64,000 nucleotides of DNA from Branchinecta lynchi (lineage: Eukaryota; Arthropoda; Branchiopoda; Anostraca; Branchinectidae). The position numbers and the translations under genes were made by a program. The notes beneath the pieces were generated by a model that saw only the letters and a program-made list of their open reading frames with translations, searched no databases and was not told the DNA's origin. Within the stretch, counting starts at the first letter, position 1; each line of letters opens with the position of its first letter. This document shows, one piece after another, positions 19,603 to 34,300 of this stretch. The stretch lies in NCBI GenBank assembly GCA_023053575.1, contig JAKZAP010000008.1:8420034-8484033 (forward strand), in the 5' to 3' direction.

Positions 19603-21375
19603 TTTTTATGACACTTTCCCTTCTGCCAAGTGCCATATAGCAATCACAATTTCTGTACGTCCATCGGTCTGTCGGTCGTCTGTCCAGGTTTTGCTAGTTC
19701 GGGCACTTCGACATAAGCTAGGACGATGAAACTTGGCAGGCATATCAGGGACCCCAAAAGATCAAGTTGGAAATAATGACTTCACCGATCTGAGCATTGT
19801 GGGGGAAGTGGAGGGAGGGGGAATCTGGAATCTAGAGGTGTTTATAACTTTTTAACGGGTGATCGGATCTTAATGAAACTTGATATTTGGAAAGACTCCG
19901 TGTTTCCGACGACCCGCTTAAAGTACGGACCGGATAAGGCCACTTTGGGGGGAGCTGGAGGTGGGGGGGAACTGGAAATCTTGGAAAACCCTTAGTGTGG
20001 ACGGATCGGGATGAAACTTGGTGGGTAGAACGAGCACAAGTCCTAGGTATGTTGTTGACATGAACGGACTGGATTCGAGCACTGTGGGGGCTCGGGGGGG
20101 GGGAATTCCGGTGATCCCGCTAGTTCGTACTTCCGGATGTGCTAGGACAATGAAACTTGGCAGGCATATCAGAGACCTGAAATGATTAAGCTGGAAATAG
20201 TCACTTCCCCGATCTGAGCATCGTAGGGGAAGTGGAGGGAGGGGGAATCCGGAATCTTGAGGTATTTTTAACTTTCGAACGGGTGATGGGATAGCAATGA
20301 AATGGGATATTTGGAGAGATCTTGTGCCTCAGAAGACCCATTTAAAATCCGGACCGGATCTGTTGACTTTGGAGGGGGGGGGGGGTTGGACGAGGAAACC
20401 GGAAATTTGTGTGAAACGCTTAGAGTGGAGGGATTGGGACGAAACTTGTTGGCAAGAAACTGCTCAAGTCCTAGATACATCGTTGACATAACAGGGCCGG
20501 ATTGGGGCACTGTGGGGGAGTTGGGGGGGGGCGGAATTCGGCGATCCCGCGAGTTTGGTACTAGGACGATGATAGTTGGTAGACATATCAGGGACCCGGA
20601 CAGACTGCCTTAAGAATAGTTGTTTCCCCGATCCGACCATCGTGGGGGGCGTGGAGTGATGGCGAATCCGGAATCTACTGGCATGCATAACTTTGGAACG
20701 GGAAATCGGATCTGAATGAAACTTGGCAAGTGGAAAGAGCTGTCGTCTCAGATGTTCCACGTGCAGTCCGGACCGGATCCGATATTTGTGGGGGGAGTTG
20801 GAGGGAGCCACCGAAAATTTTGTGAAACGCTTGGAGTCGAGAGATTGGGATAGAATCTGGTAAGAAAAACAAGCATAAGCCCTGTAGACACGTTCTTGAT
20901 AGGGGCTTACCGGGACTCTTTGGGGGGAGTTGGATGAGGTTTCCCGGAATTCCAGTGATCGCGAGTTATGATGAGTCATAGATGACATATTTTAGGGTTC
21001 GGACCGAATCCGAGCACGGTGCTCGAGCAATTTCCCGAAAAATGCTCAGATTCGAGTGAAACTTGATAGGCGGTAAGAGAAGATGATTAATTTATGTGTC
21101 CGAACCAGATTCGGCCGTGGCAGGGGGAGGGTACCGGAAATAGTGTGGCACGTTTAGGAGTCAAACGAGTGGATCTAAAATTAAGGGAAGAAAAGTAATA
21201 TGCCCTAGATGATCCGACGGAATGCCAGAAATACTCAGACTCGAGTCAAGCCAGATTTCCTATTTCTAGGTCCGAACCTAGGGAGGTTGAAGGTGGTATT
21301 TTGTGACATTATCATCTGCTTTGTTCCATTACCTAGGCCTACTCGTACCAAGTGCAATATGAGTTTTTTATAGCT
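19603..21375 (+). repeat. Family-A repeat, near full length (copy at 33,193-34,972)
   Basis: Starts with the palindrome TTTTTATGACACTTTCCC...AAGTGCCATATAGC, then a GTCGGTCTGTC-like run and GATGAAACTTGGCAGGCATA. It carries at least three ~280-bp modules and ends with a degenerate CGTACCAAGTGCAATATGAG. Confidence 0.9.
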
Positions 21376-21780
21376 GAATTTGTCTGAATCTAGCCTACAT
21401 GTAAAATAAGTATAGTATAAAATAGCTAGGATGTATTACTGCAGGTCTGATTAAATAGATAGGCCAAAATCAGTAATAGAAACGAAATATTTGCTGTGAT
21501 TCACAGAAAGCCAGCAAATTCATGCTAGGGTCCACATTACTTTTCATAGCTACCCTATCAACACCTATCTATTTAAAAATCAATCACTTTAGCCACTTGC
21601 TAATGCTGCACGTAAACTTTATCGAAATATTTTCTTTCACTGTAAATAACATTCAAATCAACATATTTCTCTTATCCGAATATCATTACCTCTCTGTTAG
21701 ATCTTTCAAAACAGCAAATGGTAGAAGGAGAAGTCTTAAAATTCTAAGAAATCATGTAAACAGAACTTCCCAGTTGTTGT
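21376..21780. other. Spacer between two family-A elements, no gene seen
   Basis: AT-rich sequence (also 34,973-35,377). The single long frame here has no splice or family support. Confidence 0.4.
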
Positions 21781-23122
21781 TTTTTTATGGCACTAGCCTT
21801 TCGTCCAAGTGCCATACAGCGATTGTAATTTGTGTCCGTCAGTCGGTCCTGGTTTTGCTAGTTCGGGCACTTCTAGATAAGCTTGGACGATGAAGCTTGG
21901 CAGGCATATCAGGAACTAGACCAGATTAAATTATAAATGATCACTTCCCCGATCCGACCATCTGGAGGGGAGTGGAGGGAGGGGGAATCCGGAAAAATTA
22001 GATATTTTTAGCTTACGAAGGGGTGATCGGATCTTAATGAAACTTGATATATGGAAGGACCTCGTGTCTCAGACCCTCTATTTTAAATGCAGACCGGATC
22101 CGGTGAAATTGGGGGGAGTTGGAGGGGGAAACCGGAAATCTTGGAAAACACTTAGAGTGGAGGGATCCGGATGAAACTTGGTGGAAAGTACAAGCAAAAG
22201 TCTTAGATACGTGACTGATATAACCGGAACGGATCCGCTCACTTTGGGGGAGTTGGGGGGGGGGAGAAGTCCGAATTTCTAGTGATCCCGCGAGTTCGGT
22301 GCTTCCTGGTGTGCTGGGACGATGGAAATTGACAGGCATGTCAGGGACCCGACCAGATTAAGTAGGAAATCGTCAATTCCCCCGATTCGTCCATCTGGGG
22401 GGGGGGGGAGTGGAGGGAGGGTGAAGCCAAAATCTGAGGTATTTTTAGCTTGCGAACGGGTGATCGGATCTTGATGAAAGTTGATATTTAGGAATACCTC
22501 GTGTCTCAGACATCTCCCTTTAAATCCGGGCTGGATCCGATGACACTGGGGGGGAGTTGAAGGAGGGAACCGGAAATTTTGAGAAACGATTAGAGTGGAG
22601 GGATCGGGATGAAACCTGCTGGGAAAAACAACCACAAGTCCTAGACGTGTCGTTGACATAGCCGGACCGGATCAGGGCACTGTGGGGGAGTTGGGTTGGG
22701 GGTCCGGATTTCTAGCGATCCCGCTAGTTCGTCATACTTTCTGATACTTATTTTTCAACGATTTTCATTAAATTTTCATGATAGAGATAATTTAGTCTTG
22801 CACCGGGTCTATTCTTGTTGGCCGGGAACGTGTTGCGTTGCCGTGAAACGAACGGCGAGTTTTGTCGGTTTATTTCAAGTCCTGTCGGTACAAATTGGAG
22901 CCATAAAGGCAAAAGGCTATAGTGACGCCCTTACCCACGGCGAATTACGTTGGGAACTGTACTGGGTTTCAGGAAAGGCTTCAAATCGGATAAGAGGCCG
23001 GCAGACCGACTTTCATTATATGGATGTTCCACGTGCACGTCCGACCCTTAGCTGAGACCCTTAGCTGAAATACAATATCCTGCCTACCCTTGCAGGTGCC
23101 ATAAAAGCTTTCAGCTCTTGTT
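21781..23122 (+). repeat. Family-A repeat with an atypical 3' third (copy at 35,378-36,717)
   Basis: Palindromic start TTTTTTATGGCACTAGCCTT/CGTCCAAGTGCCATAC and end CTTGCAGGTGCCATAAAAGC...AGCTCTTGTT are both visible. From about 22,735 to 23,075 the interior does not match other A copies. It could be an insertion or captured sequence. Confidence 0.82.
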
Positions 23123-23929
23123 GAACCATATTTTGCGGCAGAGAAGTAGCTCGCCCGGATTAATCAAAACTAGAAATTCTCGACGTAAAATTTTGTTACA
23201 TAGACAAATAGAGATTCAGTACAGGGAAATGAGTACGTACTGGATCTGTAACTGGGATAGGCCGATTATCGACCATAAAACGATTGTGAACGAAAAGTGA
23301 GCGTTAACGAAACCAATAAATGCTGAAAGAGGAGATAGGATACACTTTGAAGTGTAGATCTGTAGAGCGGGAATGGATGGAATTACCACTGAAGTGTGAT
23401 TAATAATTATCTTGAGTATGACGTGTCCTTTAATTAAGCACTGTAGGCTATGCTGATACGCTGAACTACGGGGAAGGTCGCAGGAAGTGTGATAGGAAGG
23501 ACATCATTTTAATGCATTCCATCGCGGGCAAGCTAGATTAAACCCGAACGTGAAAGAAACGTATATATCTTTTAATAAGTTCACGGGCTCCATCGGAAAT
23601 GGGATCTTCTACAGGTTTGTTATATATTTTTGGCTGACAGATGAGCTTACCTATCTTTCACAGGAGGCAAGAGGCGGTACGCAAGATGAAGAATGGAAGA
23701 AGGATTCATAATTTTATGCTCAGTTTCATGGGTTTGATTACAAATATTGGTCTCGTTCATGGCATTACCTTTTAATTTCCTATAGCCTACGAAGAACAGT
23801 AAAGAAACGATTCGAGACGAGAGGAAGTTGACGTTTAAGTAGATACACCCTGAGATGCTTGCTGGTTCAGATTTAACTGATACAAGATAACTGAGAGCTA
23901 GTCAACAATTCTCAACCTCTTCTGATTTT
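23123..23929. other. No gene recognised (also 36,718-37,524)
   Basis: The part around 23,325-23,400 (GAGATAGGATACACTTTGAA ... GAATGGATGGAA) weakly resembles 62,931-63,010. No consistent exon was found in either. Confidence 0.35.
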
Positions 23930-24378
23930 GAATTTTGGGATCCCAAAACGTAAGTGGAAGGATACCTACGACATCGCAAAAGTTGTCCGTCTGTTCGTCT
24001 GTCTGTCTGTCTGTGAGCACGAAAACTCTCGAAGGGAATGGGATAATTTAATGAAGCTTCTTAGGAGGATCCTTCGGGGCAAGGAAAAGGTCGCGTATTT
24101 GGATTAAACTTGGTGTGAGGATTCTTTGGGTCAAGGGACAGGTCGAGTTCGTAGATGGGTTCTGTATTATAGGGGTTAACACACATGCTGAATCCATATC
24201 TGAACTTGGTTTTCTCAGATGATTTGCTTTTGGCCTGAATCTGTTTCTAAATTTTAATAGTAAAAATATTCCAGGAGTCTGGCTAAGACTGGATCTGGCG
24301 GCAAAGACAAAACCTAATTGTCTATATCGAATATTAAATTTGTGGGATCCCATCGAAACCTTTGGTCTTGTTCCATTA
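23930..24378 (+). repeat. Family-B repeat without modules (copy at 37,525-37,973)
   Basis: Left end TTTTGGGATCCCAAAACGTA, a GTCTGTCTGTCTGTCTGTG run, and right end TTTGTGGGATCCCATCGAAA then CCTTTGGTCTTGTT. It is short because the tandem modules are absent. Confidence 0.9.
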
Positions 24379-24879
24379 CTGTTCAATTTCTAGGATCCTT
24401 TAATAATGTGTTTAATGGATACAGCCAACACTAGGAAAACACCACACTGTAAGAAGACACCAAGCAAAAGGAAATGGAACTTCTACTTCGTGGTCAACCT
24501 GCCATTTTCTGCCCCTTTCCCCGCGAATAAGCTCGAGAAATAAAAAAAAGACACGCAAGAACATGCTCAACACGGAAAGAACATGAGTCCTACTCCTTTT
24601 TTCACACCAACAAGGTCGACAACCAGAAGAAGGGACAGGGTGTTAAATCTAGAGGTTAAACTATAAATTTGTAAGATGCCGAACCACAGAATATGATATT
24701 TATCTGTAAAGGTGTTAGCTGCCGACCCGTGAAGGTTTCACTGGTTCTGGTATGCCGTGCCTTTCTTAGTATCTGCTCTTTTTTTTAGTACTCGAGTTGT
24801 GACGATGACGATCATAGAAGAACGGGTAAATTAGTAAATTAGTTGCCGACCCCTGACGGGACACTATATTGTATACTGA

Positions 24880-25272
24880 AAATTCCGGAGCCTAAAAGAA
24901 GGCACGTTGTAGAATCTCCTTTTTCAACGCAAAGAAGCTCGAGTACTAAAATGTGGCACGCCAGAAAACGGGTTCCTAAAAAGGCACGTTGGAGAATTAC
25001 CCTTGTTTTTATCCCAAGAAGCTCGAGTACTAAAAAGAGGGCACGCCAGAAAAATGGGTCCAAGGCATGTTATAGCACCCCTATTTTATTCTTTCAAGCT
25101 TCTTTTAGAAGCTCTTTTATCACTCTATGATAAGCCAAGCAGAAAACGGGCCCCTGCGACTTTCTATATGCGAATCAAGCTGGAAATCGAAGAGAAGGCA
25201 CAGTGAAGAGCAAGAAACGTCACGCAATAGAACGTTGTTGATTTGGTTTACCAAAGGACGGGGATGCGTGAC
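24880..25272. repeat. Satellite array start, broken by the gap
   Basis: CTCGAGTACTAAAA-GGCACGCCAGAAAA units, the same as those at 38,480-41,338. The array is cut at the Ns. Confidence 0.85.
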
Positions 25273-25372
25273 NNNNNNNNNNNNNNNNNNNNNNNNNNNN
25301 NNNNNNNNNNNNNNNNNNNNNNNNNNNNNNNNNNNNNNNNNNNNNNNNNNNNNNNNNNNNNNNNNNNNNNNN
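25273..25372. other. Assembly gap, exactly 100 N
   Basis: The run is exactly 100 Ns, the usual placeholder for a join of unknown length. It falls inside the satellite array (GGCACGCCAGAAAA units), which explains why assembly stopped there. Confidence 0.99.
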
Positions 25373-28300
25373 GTATAAGTTAAAGTTTTATTTGAATTTA
25401 TTAGATGTTCTTTATAGGGATAAGAAGATACGCTGACTTCGTTTCTGAATTGTTCTTTTTTGCTGGACAAGTAGTTCGCTCGGAATTCGGCCGAAACCGG
25501 AAATTTGTAGAAGTAAAGCAGGAAGTTTCGGTCAGTATCGTCAAAACAGAAATGGCTTATAGAGGTATATCTGAACTGGTTTTCTCAGATAATTAGCGTG
25601 GCCAAGACTGGATCTGGCGAAGACAAGACCCAATTGCCGGGATCAAACATTAGATTTTTGGGATCCATCGAAACCTTAAGTCTTGTTTTTCAAAAGATAT
25701 CCTCTTGTTACATGGAATCCCAAAACTCGCAACAGATATTGCAACTATCAATCCTGGGTTTGTCGTGGTTAATCCACGAAATTCCACGAAAATGTTAAGT
25801 AGATTTGGACATTCGGGTCCCTGGTTTGAAAGCCGTCGGCTAAAGAAACAAATATTTCTTACACATCTAAACTCATACCTTTGGTGTCCTATTCATGTTC
25901 AGTTGGTATTTTGGTATGCTACGTAGAATTAGAAAAAACTATTTTCCCACTAACTAGAGGAAAATTGCCGTAAAGAGTTGAGTCTCATAGATTGCAATTA
26001 GTTTTGATAATAGGGCTAATATTCTGTCCAAGAAATACTAGGAGGCGGTACGACAAAGCTTGGTATTAAAATCTGCGACCTAACCCTCAACTTAGGTCCG
26101 ACTCTCGATACGCGACGACGATGCTCTACACGGCAATTGAAGAACGAAAAGTTCGCTTACAGTCCGAATAACGTACAATAAAAGGATTGTTTTAGAGTTG
26201 TAGGTGTTTCCTGATATTTCCATCTGAGAGACTGGAATTTCACGAAGGCTTTGCAGATATTCTTTAGCACTACCATTGTAGAACAAAAACCTAACCTAAC
26301 GAAAGACCTAACGGGGTTAAGAAACTTGGTTTAAACGACTCGGCTTTCCTTTGTCAGGGCCGGATTTACGACTGAAGCTGGGTAGTGCCAAAATTAACAA
26401 TTAAAAAAAATAAAAAAATCGGATTGTCTTAAAATAAAAATGAGCATCCGGGACCTCGATGACGCCAAAATAAAATAGTGATAGGACTTAGCAAAAGGCA
26501 GGAGAGGGGCGAATCTCACCCTCCTTCGGGCCACCCCTTATTCCTACTGTGCTTTTCAGGGTTCGTGCGGCTCTGGAAATCAGGGAAAAGTCAGGGAATT
26601 TATTTTTGGTCAGGGAAATCAGGGAAATGTCAGGTAAAATCGTGAAAAGTTGCAGAAGGTCAGGGAAATTAATGGAGAAGTTCAGCTATACTTATGCATC
26701 AAGTTTTTTTTTACTGGAAGTTTCTTTTTCGTCGGTTCTCTGTCCAAAGTTTATGGGTTGATAACTCTGTTCTTTGAGCCGTCCCAGTTTGTGGAATGAG
26801 GAATCGCATTGTTAAAATCTCGTACAGTTTGAACGGCTTTACGAAGCTGACGGAAGTTTTGTTCAGTTTTTATGGCACTTGCCTTCCGGCCAAGTGCCAT
26901 AATCTGACCACTTTTTCCGTCGGTCTGTCGGTTGGTCGGTCAGTCCGGTGTTTGCGAGTTAGGGTACCTCCAGATGTGCTAGGACGATGAAACTTGGCAG
27001 GCACATTAGGGACCCGTCCAAACTAACTTGGAAACAATCACTTGCTCGATCCGACCATCGTGGGGGGGGGGGGGAGGGAGAGGAGCCGGAATCCCGCAAT
27101 TTAGAGACATGCATAACTTTCGGACGGGTGATCGAGATATTAGTGACTTGATATTGGAGAGGCCTCGTATCTCATATGTACTATTTCAAGTTCGGACCGA
27201 ATACAATGAATTTGGGGAGTAAAAGGGGGGGCTGGCCGGAAATCATGTGACACGCTTAGAGTGGAGCGATTGGGATGAAACTTGGTGGGAGGAACAAGCA
27301 CAAGCCCTAGGTACATCATTGACAGAGCCGGACAGGATTCGTGCACTGTGGGGGAGTTGGAGGGGGTTTCCGGAATTCCGATTATTCGGAGTTGAGTTTA
27401 CTTCCCGGGAGGGCTAGGACTATGAAACTGGACAGGCAAGTCAGGGATCCGACCAGATTAACCTGGGAATATTCAACTTCCCCATCCGACCAACGTGGGG
27501 GGAGTGGAAGGAGGGGGGAATCCGGATTGAGGAATGAATAACATTGGGACCGATGATCGGATCTTAACGAAACTTGATATTTGGAAAGAGCTCGTGCCTC
27601 GAATGACCCATTTAAAGCCGGATCCGATGAATGTAGGGGGGGGGAACCGGAAATCTTGTGACACGCTTAGAGTCACCTAGGATGTTGAACTTTGGATAGG
27701 TCTGTTGCGCGTGTCGTGGCAAAAACCTTTCAATTTCCGAAAAAATTAGCAACAACCTCTTTATCAAGCAACAAAGTTTGTTATAACCTATTTTAACAAC
27801 TTTTTCTTTTCACTCATCTTCACCTGAACGGAATCTTTTTCCCCTTGTTTAAGTAAACAGAACAGTCGCACCCAAAGGCATTTCGTATCAACCCTAATTA
27901 AACGAAAAAAGGTTCGCTCCTTCTGATTATTCCCCTGGGATCGCACCCCTTCTTCATAGATGTTACTGATCCAGCAAAGTTGGGCCACCTGTCGGATTTT
28001 TGAATTGTGCGAAGTGACGCATTTAAAGGTTGGGTCAACTGACCGGATTTTTGGGCCAAATGACGGGTGGGCAAAAAGTTGGAAAAGTTGGGCGAACTGA
28101 CGGATTTTTAGGCGAAATGACGGGTGGGTCAACTGACGGATATTTGGGCCAACTGACGGGTGGACGAACTGTCGGAAATGTTGGGGCGAACTGACGGATT
28201 TTTAGGCGAAATGACGGGTGGGTCAACTGACGGATTTTTGGGCCAACTGACGGGTGGGCGAACTGTCGGAAAAGTTGGGCGAACTGACGGATTTTTAGGC

Positions 28301-31300
28301 GAAATGACGGGTGGGTCAACTGACGGATTTTTGGGCCAAATGACGGGGTGGGCGAACTGTCGGAAAAGTTGGCGAACTGACGGATTTTTAGGCGAAATGA
28401 CGGGTGGGTCAACTGACGGATTTTTGGGCCAAATGACGGTGTGGGCGAACTGACGGTGGGTCAACTGACGGGTGGGTCAACTGACGGTGGGCGAACTGAC
28501 GGGTGGGAGTAGTGACGGGTGGGTGAACTGACGGGTGGGCGTAGTGACGGGTGGGTGTAGTGACGGGTGGGCGTAGTGACGGGTGGGCGTAGTGACGGGT
28601 GGGCGTAGTGACGGGTGGGCGTAGTGACGGGTGGACGTACTGACGTTGGGCGAACTGACGGGTGGGCGAACTGTCGGATTTTCGAAGTGGGCGAACTGAC
28701 GGGTGGGCGAACTGACGGGTGGGGGTAGTGACAGCGACCCCATGTGTGTTATCCTTATAAGAAAAATTTCCGACTTCGGCCAGATTCCAGTCGAACTATG
28801 TGTCCCGGTAAAAAAAATTCATACACGGATTCAGCATCTCTTCTTACCCCTAAATCGGATATCTAATCAACTACAAATAAAACTTTAACTTTTTCCGGTT
28901 TTTTGCCGCATTCCGGGCGAACTACTTGCCCGGGTAGAAAATTGTTTTCACACAAGTGATCAGCATGACTTCTTACCCCCTAAAATCGAACATTTAATCA
29001 ACTCCAAATAAAACTTTTACTTTTATCAAACTTTCCGGTTCTGGCCGGATTCCGGAACAAACTATTTGTCCGGCCAAAAAATGCTTTTCATCGTCGTGTT
29101 CAGCATGTCCTTCTACCCCTATATCCAACATCGAATCAACTTCAAATAAAACTTTTACTTTTAACAGACTTTCCGGTTTGCCGGATTCCGGGCTAACTAC
29201 TTGTCTGGTGCCAAAATGGCTTTCACCATGTTCAGCATGTCTTCTTACCCCTAAATCGAATGTCTAATCACACTTAAAATAAAACTTATACTTTTAACAA
29301 AGTTTCCGGTTCTTCTCCGGATTCCAGGTGAACTACTTGTCCGATGAACTAAGCGGTTTTAACCATCGTGTTCAGCTTGTCTTCTTACCCCATAATCGAC
29401 TATCACATTATGTGTTTAAAATATTTAATTTTCCCCTTAATTTAAACCCCCACCCCTAAATGTAGGGCTACAGAGCCCACCTACGAACTTGACCTTACTC
29501 TTGACCCAAAGAATCCTCACACCAAGTTTCATCACAATATCTCATTACCTTCGAGAGTTATAGTGCGCACCGACGGACAGACAGACAACTTTAGCGATGT
29601 CATAGGCCACTTACGTTTTGGGATCCAAAAAACTTGATGCATAAGTATAGCTGAACTTTTCCATTAATTTCCCTGACCTTCTGCAACTTTTCACGATTTT
29701 CCCTGACTTTTCCCTGACCAAAAATAAATTCCCTGATTTCCAGAGCCGCACAAACCCTGTAGTAAGAAAAGACAGATGATAACACAGAGTAAATGATATC
29801 TCGAACTTACCAGCTCCAACCAGAATAGGAAGGTCAAGTAATTTGACCAAAACAACAGAGATGATATTATTTTCTTCCATTGATGTCGTAATCACTCTCA
29901 GAAAGTCTTTGAGTTCACCGGGAGTGGTTAAACCTTGTTTTCACTTATAATTAATATCATGTTTCATAACTCCCTACTAAGTTCCCTCCACTTTTGCTGC
30001 GCGCGGTCACGGTTTTGAAATTGACGCCACAATGGCTGCAATGCATGGAAACAAAATCCTTGCTTGCGGTGACTCTACTTTACAACTACCGTTTTCAAAA
30101 TTAGCAAAAAGGATTTTAGATGGAAAACAAAACGTAAATAGTGACAAAAAATGTTTTATTATCTTTTCTGTTGAATTTTTTCAACAGTAATTGGGAGTAG
30201 AATCAGCGCAAGCAAGGATTTTGTTACCACGGACTGCAGCTACGGCAGCGTCGGCGGCGCTAATTTCAAAACTGTGGCCGCACCAAACTCGATGACGACG
30301 AACTTTGTCATTGGCGATACTGCCAGTTTGAGTGATGAAAAGAAACAAAGAAATTTATTCATCGAACTCTTGAAAACCTGTGACCAGTGCTTCCACTTCT
30401 ACTGTATTTCAAAGTAGAATACTTTCTTTTGGACCATTCTACTTTTTAATTTTCTAATCTACTTTACTACTTTATTTCTACTGTTTTTGGCCTTTTGATA
30501 CTTTATTTCTACTCTTTTTTGTCTTTTGGTTGGATGACCAAGCAGAAAAGAAGTTTATTTACATTAACTTTGTCTGCGACACACTGCGGTTTGGAAAACA
30601 ATCTGGTTCTGTTTGAAATTCTCTCAATTTAACCACGAAAGAGGCTGAATTTTTACTTTTGTTTGCCTGCCGCGCACATTTTAACAGAATTAAAAATTAT
30701 TCAAACAGAGAACAGGCAGATTTGCAGCACACAGTTGTGTTCTCTATCAAAATCTTCGTATTTTAGCAGAAAACAGGATAAAATTTTGCCTGCGGCGCAC
30801 AGTTTAAAAACAATCTGATTTGGTGCCAAAATATCTGTAGGCTAGGCCAATTGAATACAGTCAGATTTTCAAAGTTTTTGCCTGTTGTGCACCATTTGCA
30901 CAGAACCAAGGCCGTATACGGGGGGGGGGATGGGGGGGAGGGGGTTGACCCCCCCCCCAAAACATACAAAAATAATCATTTTTATAGGCTGTCCCCTCTG
31001 ATCTATGTCTTTTTTAAAACTTTTTTGTGCGACCCCCAGGCAACCCTCCCCCCCGAAAGGTACCCTCCCCCGAAATAATAATGGTTTTATATTAAAAATT
31101 CTGTATTTTAGAAGAAAAATATTTTGTTTAGTTTTTAAGTTACCGTATTCCAGATGGGAAAGGTTGAAAATAAATGAACTCATTAAGCATTGACGTGTGA
31201 AATAATGGGGCTGGTGATTGCATTACTGCAGAATTAAACCGCCTTTTGACATAACACTACTTTTTTTTTATTATCGAAATCTACTTTTATCTACTTTATT

Positions 31301-34300
31301 TTGAAGAGGCTGCTACTTTCTTTTTGAGAGGGTCGAGTGGAAGCAGTGCCTGTGACCTCCTAGCCCAAACACTGAAGAAGCAAAGATGAGAAGTCATAGA
31401 AATGTGACAAAGTCTAAAAATCCAGGTTGTTAAGTCCTGGTCAACCAACCAATCAAGCTGCCAACCAGCAAGAGACTCTACAGGAGGATCAACCCACCTT
31501 ATCTTGCTGGAAGTGAGATTTAAGGTAATTATCTACAAATCTTCATTTTTTTCGACATAATGGTCAATTACTAAGGCATTCCCAAGCTCAGCAAGAAGTT
31601 TTTGTTCACCACCCAGCCACTCAAAACGACCATCACCAAGAAATAGGGCATTGAGCAGTGCTTAAAATGGGCAAGTGGAAAATGGAGACACGCCCACCAA
31701 ATCGCCGCCTGCATTAAGATTTGCTAAAAATTTAGCTAACTATGGCTGGGCTTTGGAAAGTAAGGGTGGCAGTGCTTGAAAGCAGGGTTGGAGTTGAACA
31801 GCTATTATTAGTGTTTCTTTGTAATAATAAAACAAAAATAATGTTTGAATGTGGCAGGCTTCAGTGAATACAGACCAAATATCTTTTTGCTGTTGCTGTA
31901 GGCTCTAGCGTAGTCCTGTACATTTCTCACTACTCAGAAGGAAATCTATAATGACCATTGGTCACCAATGGTCATACCAGTCAGCGTATAAACATATTTT
32001 AAAATTTCTGATATGGTTTGTTGAAAGGGTTTAGTGTTTTTTTTTTTGTAATAATAAAGAATAATAATGTTTTGAATGTGGCAGTCCCCAGTGAAAAATA
32101 ACCAGATATCTTTTTGTTGTTGCTGTAGGCTCTAGCATAGTCCTGTATATTTCTCATTACTCAGAAGGGAATCTAGAATGATCGTTGATCACCAATCAGC
32201 CTATAAACATAATTTTAAATTTCTGAAAGGGTTTGATATATTTAGGGTAGGCAAAGATTTTGTTTGCATTTCTCGAATATGGCCCTTACTGCCAAATGCC
32301 CGGATGAGGTTAGTTCATAAAAATTTTCATGAATTGTAACTGGCGGTGATTTTTCTTGGGCGTTTCAAGCGCCCAACGCTAACCCCATTTGAGTTTTCAT
32401 GAATTTTAATGCTGGCCATGATTTAGTAGGCCTTTTTTCTGTTTCTCATTTTGGGCATTTCAAGCAGAGCTGGCCTTACTGCCCAATGCACTATTTGTTT
32501 GATAGGGCAATTCGGGCGGCTGGGCAGTGGGCTAAAACTTCAAGTGTTACCTAAAGACTAAAGTATGAGCTGCATTTGATTTGTTTGGTTGACCACCAGT
32601 GCAGTCAGGACTATTAGAAGAGATATGCCTATTTGATTATCCCTAGTGAACTCACTGACGAAAAAACATAAGTTAATTGTCATTTTTTCCATTTTATTCT
32701 TTTACGGGTTCAGATATTGGTCACACATCAAACTGATTAAGAACGTGTTCCATCCTTCTAACAAGAGTAATTGTTGGCTTCTAATTCCGTTCCAACCTTG
32801 CTGAAAGTTAGTACGGTGACTTTCCAACCTTCTCGAAGTAGTAACTAATACTAACTATTTGCTTACCATGCTCGGGAGCGTATTAAGCGTGGTAACTATG
32901 AATCTCTGTAAAGTGATTGGCCGGATTACCCATTGTAGCTGCCGTGTAGTAATATTTTACCGAAAATTTAAAAATGTGATCCAGGATTGACACCAAGAAT
33001 CCAAAATTAGTGATGTTATTCGTAGTAACTATGGTAAGTAGGGTGGAACACGCTCTAGGATTTAGAAATTTCGGTTTGTGAAGCAATAATTATTTAGGTT
33101 TTGGAAGCAACTCACAGATTTAGTAGTGCTGTTTGGGGCTGCCTTTTACTCAGTGGTATCAAAAAATTTGGATATGGAAGTTCAGTTATTTGTTTTTATG
33201 ACACTTTCCCTTCTGCCAAGTGCCATATAGCAATCACAATTTCTGTACGTCCATCGGTCTGTCGGTCGTCTGTCCAGGTTTTGCTAGTTCGGGCACTTCG
33301 ACATAAGCTAGGACGATGAAACTTGGCAGGCATATCAGGGACCCCAAAAGATCAAGTTGGAAATAATGACTTCACCGATCTGAGCATTGTGGGGGAAGTG
33401 GAGGGAGGGGGAATCTGGAATCTAGAGGTGTTTATAACTTTTTAACGGGTGATCGGATCTTAATGAAACTTGATATTTGGAAAGACTCCGTGTTTCCGAC
33501 GACCCGCTTAAAGTACGGACCGGATAAGGCCACTTTGGGGGGAGCTGGAGGTGGGGGGGAACTGGAAATCTTGGAAAACCCTTAGTGTGGACGGATCGGG
33601 ATGAAACTTGGTGGGTAGAACGAGCACAAGTCCTAGGTATGTTGTTGACATGAACGGACTGGATTCGAGCACTGTGGGGGCTCGGGGGGGGGGGGGGGGG
33701 AATTCCGGTGATCCCGCTAGTTCGTACTTCCGGATGTGCTAGGACAATGAAACTTGGCAGGCATATCAGAGACCTGAAATGATTAAGCTGGAAATAGTCA
33801 CTTCCCCGATCTGAGCATCGTAGGGGAAGTGGAGGGAGGGGGAATCCGGAATCTTGAGGTATTTTTAACTTTCGAACGGGTGATGGGATAGCAATGAAAT
33901 GGGATATTTGGAGAGATCTTGTGCCTCAGAAGACCCATTTAAAATCCGGACCGGATCTGTTGACTTTGGAGGGGGGGGGGGGTTGGACGAGGAAACCGGA
34001 AATTTGTGTGAAACGCTTAGAGTGGAGGGATTGGGACGAAACTTGTTGGCAAGAAACTGCTCAAGTCCTAGATACATCGTTGACATAACAGGGCCGGATT
34101 GGGGCACTGTGGGGGAGTTGGGGGGGGGCGGAATTCGGCGATCCCGCGAGTTTGGTACTAGGACGATGATAGTTGGTAGACATATCAGGGACCCGGACAG
34201 ACTGCCTTAAGAATAGTTGTTTCCCCGATCCGACCATCGTGGGGGGCGTGGAGTGATGGCGAATCCGGAATCTACTGGCATGCATAACTTTGGAACGGGA

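Larger units (their letters stand above)
11795..25272. repeat. Copy 1 of a 13.5-kb near-identical duplication (probable assembly artefact)
   Basis: This 13,478-bp stretch matches 25,373-38,854 in the same orientation, feature for feature, with mostly homopolymer and single-base indel differences. It ends exactly at the N gap, and the other copy starts exactly after it. Indels cluster near the gap on both sides. This is what two overlapping but unmerged contig ends look like. Confidence 0.95.

Noticed and set aside
20464..20988. Minus-strand open frame of 174 codons
   Set aside because: Lies wholly in family-A modules; related copies carry stops in the same frame.
22696..23055. 119-codon open frame in the atypical part of a family-A element
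   Set aside because: No recognised motif, starts inside a repeat module, and no splice or homology support; kept only as a note on that element.
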